DNA of 64,000 nucleotides from Actinomycetaceae bacterium MB13-C1-2 (GTDB lineage: Bacteria; Actinomycetota; Actinomycetes; Actinomycetales; Actinomycetaceae). The stretch's first letter is position 1, and each line of letters opens with the position of its first letter. The stretch covers positions 992,001 through 1,056,000 of the forward strand of contig CP141731.1 in assembly GCA_035621235.1 (NCBI GenBank), given 5' to 3'. Position numbers and translations under genes: made by a program. This document shows positions 59,481 through 64,000 of the stretch, piece after piece. A model generated the notes under the pieces. That model worked only from the letters and a program-made list of their open reading frames with translations, searched no databases and was not told the DNA's origin.

Positions 59481-59575
59481 CCCTCCTTCACATGAATCTC
59501 CAATCACATAAGGGAGTTTCCGGGCGCGAAATACGGCGTGTCGTCTCCCTATCTGATTGGAAAACCAAAGGAGGG
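59481..59575. repeat. Dispersed palindromic repeat, copy D (reverse orientation)
   Basis: The core reads on the minus strand (CCAATCAGATAGGGAG, ACGACACGCCG). The outer arms CCCTCCTT (59481-59488) and AAGGAGGG (59568-59575) are complementary, but the stretch between outer and inner arms is imperfect, so this is the most degraded copy. Confidence 0.85.
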
Positions 59576-59605
59576 AGGTAAGGGAAGGGAAAAAAGGCGT
59601 GTCTG

Positions 59606-60382
59606 TTAGGGGCGCTGGACCGTTATCGGGCCGGGTGCCAACGGTAGTTCCACTTCTATTGTCGTTCCGGAAGCTGATCCTGAGGGGAACGCCAGCCCGC
59701 TCGCTGCGATAGCCGCCTGTCCTTCGGGAGTCATCAAGTATTCTCCCAGTTCATCGACCAAAGCCCGATCGGAATCCCTCTGCTCGCCAGTCGGCAGTGG
59801 AATCAGGTACCGGCCGATAGGGGAGCAACTCCCCGTAACTACCTGCCACCGGCTCGCGCTCCCAGTGTTGTTCATGCTCCGAACCTGGAGCAGGAACGAC
59901 CCCTTCGTGACTCCCTCTCCGGTCGCTGTCGCGGTATCGGCGGGGATAGGGGTCTTGTTCGCAGAAAACCAGGCTTCGTCAATCAGGGTGCAGACGTCGT
60001 CCTCGCCATATCGGATCGACTCGATATCCGACTCCGACGCAAGCTTCGCTGCTTCTCCATCGACTCCTAGTAGGGCTTCGATGCCAAAGAATTCAGAGTC
60101 AGCGTCGGCCACCGTGCCTTCGCGAGCGACTTCAAGAATCTGCTCCTCCGTCAGTGGAATCCACTCGACTCGCAGATCAGTCTGGTCGTAGACCGCTTTG
60201 ACGAAAGTATCTGGAAGCGGTTGGTCCTCGGGAACACCAATCGTCATGACGTCAGCCGTATCGGAGCTTGGGAAGGTAGCAGACAATCCTTCCGAGGGTA
60301 TGCTCGCCGTGCATCCGGCCACCAATACCATCACTGCTGCAGCGGCCAACGCGCCCGATGTGCCTTCATGAAATCTGAACAC
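59606..60382 (-). CDS. Periplasmic-binding-protein-like lipoprotein
   Basis: The 258-residue protein has a lipoprotein signal ending VLVAGC and a domain resembling thiamine/iron-type substrate-binding proteins (TIGVPEDQPLPDTFVKAVY; DADSEFFGIEALLG; TPEGQAAIAASGLAFPSG). GTG 60382 follows GAGGAAC; the frame from 60400 has no better site. No ABC permease or ATPase is adjacent, so it may serve a transporter elsewhere or be a sensor. Substrate unknown. Confidence 0.8.
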   Translation of the reverse strand: MFRFHEGTSGALAAAAVMVLVAGCTASIPSEGLSATFPSSDTADVMTIGVPEDQPLPDTFVKAVYDQTDLRVEWIPLTEEQILEVAREGTVADADSEFFGIEALLGVDGEAAKLASESDIESIRYGEDDVCTLIDEAWFSANKTPIPADTATATGEGVTKGSFLLQVRSMNNTGSASRWQVVTGSCSPIGRYLIPLPTGEQRDSDRALVDELGEYLMTPEGQAAIAASGLAFPSGSASGTTIEVELPLAPGPITVQRP

Positions 60383-60476
60383 TTGTTCCTCACTCCCCAC
60401 TTCGAAAGGCTACCCTGGTTGGGTAGGTACTGATGGCGCTGGCGCGCGCAGGTAGCCGAGTAGATGGAGGGTCATT

Positions 60477-60743
60477 GTGAACCTGGTTGGAAAGCTAGCA
60501 AGCATGGGAGCAGTCGCGGCTTCCGGATTCGTTGCCTCAAAAATCGCAGATAAGGGTTGGACTCGTGTCACAGGCAAGGAACCACCGAAGGACGACAGCA
60601 ATGAGGGGATCGTTCAGGTCGTCGTTTTCGCAGCGCTGTCCGCCATCATCGCGGCACTCGTGCAACGGGTAGTGATGAAGGGAACCACCAGGCTGCTCAC
60701 TGCAACCGAGGGGGCCGAAAAGCCCGAGATGCCAGAGGCCTAG
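60477..60743 (+). CDS. DUF4235 small membrane protein
   Basis: The 88-residue protein starts with GTG 5 bases after GGAGG. It has two hydrophobic segments and the DUF4235 pattern (LVGKLASMGAVAASGFVASKIADKGW; VVFAALSAIIAALVQRV). The family is widespread in Actinomycetes, with unknown function. Confidence 0.9.
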   Translation: MNLVGKLASMGAVAASGFVASKIADKGWTRVTGKEPPKDDSNEGIVQVVVFAALSAIIAALVQRVVMKGTTRLLTATEGAEKPEMPEA

Positions 60744-60874
60744 TCTCCTGGGGTGTTCCCGCGCCGCCATTTCGCTCCCAGGTCGCGTGCAAAGTCGGCG
60801 CATCACAAGACGAGTGAGGGTGGCTAGAGGTGCTGGCTCGGACGTTAGATAAAGGCGAATTGGTAGCGTGAATG

Positions 60875-62188
60875 CTAGCCCAGGAACTTAGGCTTCACCT
60901 TACACTCGTCCCCGATCTTCATTGGGGCGATCTGATCCTGCTCTCTTAGTTCGAGCAAACGATTCACTGCCCGGTCTCGCACCTGCCACGGATCAATGGT
61001 GTTGAGGTAGATGCGGGTTCCTCCCTCGAACCCAGCAAGGGTGCTTATGCGCCACTTGAGCAGCATTCTCCAACGCATCGGTGTTTCAACTGAGGGGGGC
61101 CTGTAGTACCACTCTTCATTCGTTGGAATTTCCGCGCCGGTTGCCGCGTGCGCCGCGTGGAGAATATCCGAGACTCCGCGTAATTTCTCCCTTGACACCT
61201 CCCACGGATTCTGAGGCGATCCCAGCGACCACACCGCTATCGATGGATACCTGTGTCCGAAACCTGCTAGTGCAACAGCGTCCTCATTCTGCGCGATAAC
61301 CAGCTTGCGAGTCACGGCAACCTTGAGGATATCGGCATAGATTTCTGGACGTAGTTGCAGTCGCTCCAGTTCTGATTGAGCCTGCACAGGTAACTGATCT
61401 ATTGCCACCAGCTGCTTGTGGAGATGATCGAACGAAGCCCCCGCGGGCTTCAACCAGTTCTGGAATGCGGTGACATAGCGTACTGCGGGATCGAGGTGAT
61501 ACAGGTCCTGCATCGACTTAACTGTCATCCGGACATACTGATAGTGCTCCTGTGGGCTCAGGGTTCCCGAGCTTGCTAACTGGTCTGTTGTCTCGGCACC
61601 ATCAACATAGTGTCGTCTGGGGATAATGAGGTCGTGTCCGCCTGAGAAGAATCCGTTTGCCTGCTGCAACTTCTCGGAGTCACTCAGTCGGTCAAAATCT
61701 TCGTCCGTCATCCCGTGCGCGGTCGTTCGAGCGCGCACGACTCGCATCACGTGGTCATAGCCTGCGTCTGAGGCCAGATATTCTGCCATTCGACGGTGCT
61801 GGGCTTCGGACGGCGTGTGTCCATGATTCAGATGCCAGTAGTTGTAAGAAACGATCTCAAACAGGTTCGGAATTCTGCGGAACTGAGCGACGGTATCAAA
61901 CAGTTCGTCGGCCGCAAGGTTCTGGAGTGTCTTCCATGCGGTCCCGTCCCAAATACGACGGGACTTCTCGGGCGGAGTGTCTAGGTATTTCTTTGAACAG
62001 AAGTTGCAGAACTCACCGTCTTTAGACCAGTCGATGGGCTCTGGGTCAGGCAGGGCCGAAGGCAGTGGTCTGTTGCCCCTTCCGGGCACAGTCCACACTT
62101 CCGTGCCCGAAAGCATGTTTGTCTGTTTCACCGTGCCGTCCGCCAGTCGCAGGATCGGTTCATTACTATACGGTGACGCCACAGTCAT
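60875..62188 (-). CDS. DUF4921 family protein (galactose-1-phosphate uridylyltransferase/HIT-like)
   Basis: The 437-residue protein has a CNFCSKKY cysteine pair near residue 60 and the HIT-like ends LNHGH, GGHDLIIPRRHY and FQNWLKPAGASFDHLHKQLVA, whose histidines resemble the nucleotidyl-transfer site of GalT. The family is conserved in Actinobacteria; the reaction is not established but a nucleotide-sugar or phosphorylase role is likely. Stands alone on the minus strand. Confidence 0.88.
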   Translation of the reverse strand: MTVASPYSNEPILRLADGTVKQTNMLSGTEVWTVPGRGNRPLPSALPDPEPIDWSKDGEFCNFCSKKYLDTPPEKSRRIWDGTAWKTLQNLAADELFDTVAQFRRIPNLFEIVSYNYWHLNHGHTPSEAQHRRMAEYLASDAGYDHVMRVVRARTTAHGMTDEDFDRLSDSEKLQQANGFFSGGHDLIIPRRHYVDGAETTDQLASSGTLSPQEHYQYVRMTVKSMQDLYHLDPAVRYVTAFQNWLKPAGASFDHLHKQLVAIDQLPVQAQSELERLQLRPEIYADILKVAVTRKLVIAQNEDAVALAGFGHRYPSIAVWSLGSPQNPWEVSREKLRGVSDILHAAHAATGAEIPTNEEWYYRPPSVETPMRWRMLLKWRISTLAGFEGGTRIYLNTIDPWQVRDRAVNRLLELREQDQIAPMKIGDECKVKPKFLG

Positions 62189-62255
62189 GGTTCCAGCCTA
62201 CCCAGGATTACGACCTAGGTTCACCCCCACTCGAAGGAATTTAGATTAGTTGGGG

Positions 62256-62678
62256 CTAAGCCCACTCTCCGTCCTCGGAAAGCCATCCTTCTGCCTGAGT
62301 TGACAGAGACTCCATTAGTGCGAGGGCCTCTTCCGCTCTGCTTGAGGGAACAAAGAAGTGGTCGTGGTACACACCGGCAATCACGTTACAAGGAATTCCC
62401 CTTGACGCGATGGTCGAGGTGATAGTTGCCGTGATACCCACTGAGTGCAGAGAGGTCTGTGCACCGGGAGTGATAAGAGTGAATAGTTCACTGGTGTCGA
62501 AACCGGCAGCGACCGCGTCAGACTCTGGGATCACCAGAGTAGTTCCTTCGGGTTCGCGAATGGTTGCGAATGGTTGGACTCCACCCGGGATCTCAGGGGA
62601 GGAGGCGAATATGAAGCGTCCTTGGATCTGTGGATCAAGGGTCGCGAGTGCTTCGTCAAGGTTGTCCATTGAGCTCAT
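62256..62678 (-). CDS. ACT-domain protein
   Basis: The 140-residue protein has two ACT-like halves (FATIREPEGTTLVIPES; SLHSVGITATITSTIASRGI, NVIAGVYHDHFFVP), as in the ACT_7/CASTOR-like family that binds amino acids. It is soluble, with no catalytic domain, so it is probably a small regulator or a ligand-binding protein. Separate transcript from its neighbours. Confidence 0.85.
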   Translation of the reverse strand: MSSMDNLDEALATLDPQIQGRFIFASSPEIPGGVQPFATIREPEGTTLVIPESDAVAAGFDTSELFTLITPGAQTSLHSVGITATITSTIASRGIPCNVIAGVYHDHFFVPSSRAEEALALMESLSTQAEGWLSEDGEWA

Positions 62679-62740
62679 AGTTCCCTGAGTCTAGACCCGT
62701 GAGACACAGCTATAGAAGTGTGTCTCAGTGGAGGGATTGG

Positions 62741-64000
62741 CTATTGAGTTTCGCCTACCTGACGGGCATCGCGGACCATCTGTGCGTCCCAGAAATACTT
62801 GCCCTGAGCAGGCGGATTACCAGTGAACAACTGATCTATTGTAACCAGCGTATATCCGCGCATTAGTAGGCCATCCACTATGGCTCCAGCGCCCGCGACG
62901 GTGTCGGGGTGGATGTCGTGCATCAAAATGATGCCGTCCGGTTCCGCACCGTCAAGGGCCCGCTGGACAACTACATCCGTACCCGGATGCTGCCAGTCGT
63001 TTGTGTCTACGCTCCAGAGGATCGTCGGATACGGGTAGGCCATCCGAGTACGTTCGTCCATGTCGCCGTAAGGCGGACGCAGATACTTCACCGGCTGTCC
63101 GGCCGCCTCTTCAATGACCTTGGAAGTGTCTCCCCACTCGGCCTGGATACTCGCGTCGTCAAGGGTGGTGAACGCGGAGTGGCTCCATGAGTGGTTGGCG
63201 AGTTCGTGTCCCTCGGCAACCGCGCGCTGCAGCACTTGCTCATTGCCGGGAACATTGGTTCCCAGAATAAAGAAAGTAGTTGCCGCATAGGGTCGAGATG
63301 AGTAAGCATCGAGTACGACAGGCGTTGACTCGGCCGATGGCCCGTCATCGTAAGTAACGGCAACACAGGGAACCAGATCACAGTCGACGTACTCGTTGCC
63401 GGATGCCACCGCTCCCGGTCCGCTCCAGGGCAAAGACGACGCCTTGGCCGCTGAGATGGTAGCCCCTAGAGGTGTTAGTAGTTCTTCCGCACGCGCGGCA
63501 GGAATCACAAGCGTTTCCGCTTTGGGTTGATACTTCTGGTCTCCCGCAGCAATGACTGAAGTAAACGCTCCATCAACTGTTACTACTGTGTCTCCCTGGT
63601 CGTTGAATCCAACGTTATAGAGGGAAATCTTCAGGTCGGAAATGGTTTCAGACGAAGGGGGAAGAACCTGGTCTCCGCTCATCGGTTGGTCCAGCTTGAG
63701 GTTTTCATACAGGGCGTCAAGCAAGACCGGCAGCGCTGATTCCTGGATGATATCGCGACCCCGAGCGGTCTCCCCGGTGGCAGTATCGGTGTACAGCACC
63801 TCGACCCAGTCCGAGACGACTTCGGTCGAATTGCCGCGGACGATCCGTAGACGTTCGCCGAAAGTTGTCCCGGATGCGAGTACGGCCTCGCACGTGATCG
63901 TCTGCTGAACCTGACCATCTGCGTAGAGTGACAGGTCGGGATTATCTAGGATCTCTCGGGCGCTGAGCGAGGTGGATCCCGAAACACATCCGCGGTTCAA
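62741..64000 (-). CDS. Polysaccharide deacetylase (NodB domain), 5' end outside window
   Basis: The frame runs to the window edge, so the N-terminus is missing. At least 419 residues are visible: an N-terminal region like a DUF3298-type domain (DLKISLYNVGFNDQGDTVVT) and a NodB deacetylase domain with the metal site Asp-Asp in VAVTYDDGPS, HxxxH in ELANHSWSHSAF, RPPYGD and ILMHDIHPDT. It removes acetyl groups from cell-wall glycan such as peptidoglycan, probably outside the cell, giving lysozyme resistance or wall remodelling. Confidence 0.93.
   Translation of the reverse strand: MNRGCVSGSTSLSAREILDNPDLSLYADGQVQQTITCEAVLASGTTFGERLRIVRGNSTEVVSDWVEVLYTDTATGETARGRDIIQESALPVLLDALYENLKLDQPMSGDQVLPPSSETISDLKISLYNVGFNDQGDTVVTVDGAFTSVIAAGDQKYQPKAETLVIPAARAEELLTPLGATISAAKASSLPWSGPGAVASGNEYVDCDLVPCVAVTYDDGPSAESTPVVLDAYSSRPYAATTFFILGTNVPGNEQVLQRAVAEGHELANHSWSHSAFTTLDDASIQAEWGDTSKVIEEAAGQPVKYLRPPYGDMDERTRMAYPYPTILWSVDTNDWQHPGTDVVVQRALDGAEPDGIILMHDIHPDTVAGAGAIVDGLLMRGYTLVTIDQLFTGNPPAQGKYFWDAQMVRDARQVGETQ

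Overview
The window is a stretch of actinobacterial chromosome. GTP-dependent PEP carboxykinase, UDP-galactopyranose mutase, a MutT1-like Nudix/phosphatase fusion beside ppk1, DUF4235, DUF4921 and an SCP-like protein downstream of gdhA are all typical of Actinomycetes. The moderate GC content, short intergenic gaps and frequent ATGA/GTGA overlaps suggest an Actinomycetales (Actinomycetaceae-like) host-associated organism; the genus cannot be fixed from the sequence alone. No rRNA, tRNA, CRISPR array or intact insertion sequence was seen.

Layout. 1-1.2 kb: a rhomboid protease (cut by the window start) and a cyclophilin. 1.3-6.2 kb: a helical membrane protein, an aldo/keto reductase, a RidA protein and a coupled D-amino-acid pair (D-threonine aldolase-like and N-acyl-D-amino-acid deacylase). 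6.2-12.2 kb: phosphate metabolism (ppk1, MutT1-like fusion, Pit transporter, PitR). 12.6-14.5 kb: pckG with a strong terminator. 14.9-15.3 kb: a toxin/antitoxin relic. 15.4-16.5 kb: glf. 16.6-39.6 kb: an accessory glycoside region with two LytTR two-component systems, a frameshifted membrane GH3, a small membrane protein, a GH2, two GtrA-like proteins, a GT2, three further GH3 enzymes and a lipoprotein histidine phosphatase. 39.7-40.3 kb: a second toxin/antitoxin locus whose toxin has an early stop. 40.7-44.8 kb: an ABC transporter with a two-component system. 45.3-52.3 kb: an unknown membrane protein and a MoxR/DUF58/VWA (Bat-like) operon. 52.5-54.4 kb: gdhA and an SCP-like gene joined by a tandem duplication. 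54.5-58 kb: a second ABC plus two-component module. 58-60.4 kb: an endonuclease-like gene and a lipoprotein. 60.5-64 kb: DUF4235, DUF4921, an ACT-domain protein and a polysaccharide deacetylase (cut by the window end).

The most interesting part is 16.6-39.6 kb. A module of a membrane-tethered, domain-permuted GH3, a cytosolic glycosidase and an enlarged GtrA-like four-helix protein occurs twice, and no recognisable ABC, PTS or MFS sugar transporter lies nearby. The first copy is bracketed by two AgrA/AgrC-type LytTR systems, and its GH3 is split by a frameshift exactly at a G7 tract. Independently, four copies of a dispersed palindrome were found whose outer arms differ in sequence but stay self-complementary within each copy. 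Starts were re-chosen from ribosome-binding sites where the longest frame was clearly wrong; this is noted per gene.
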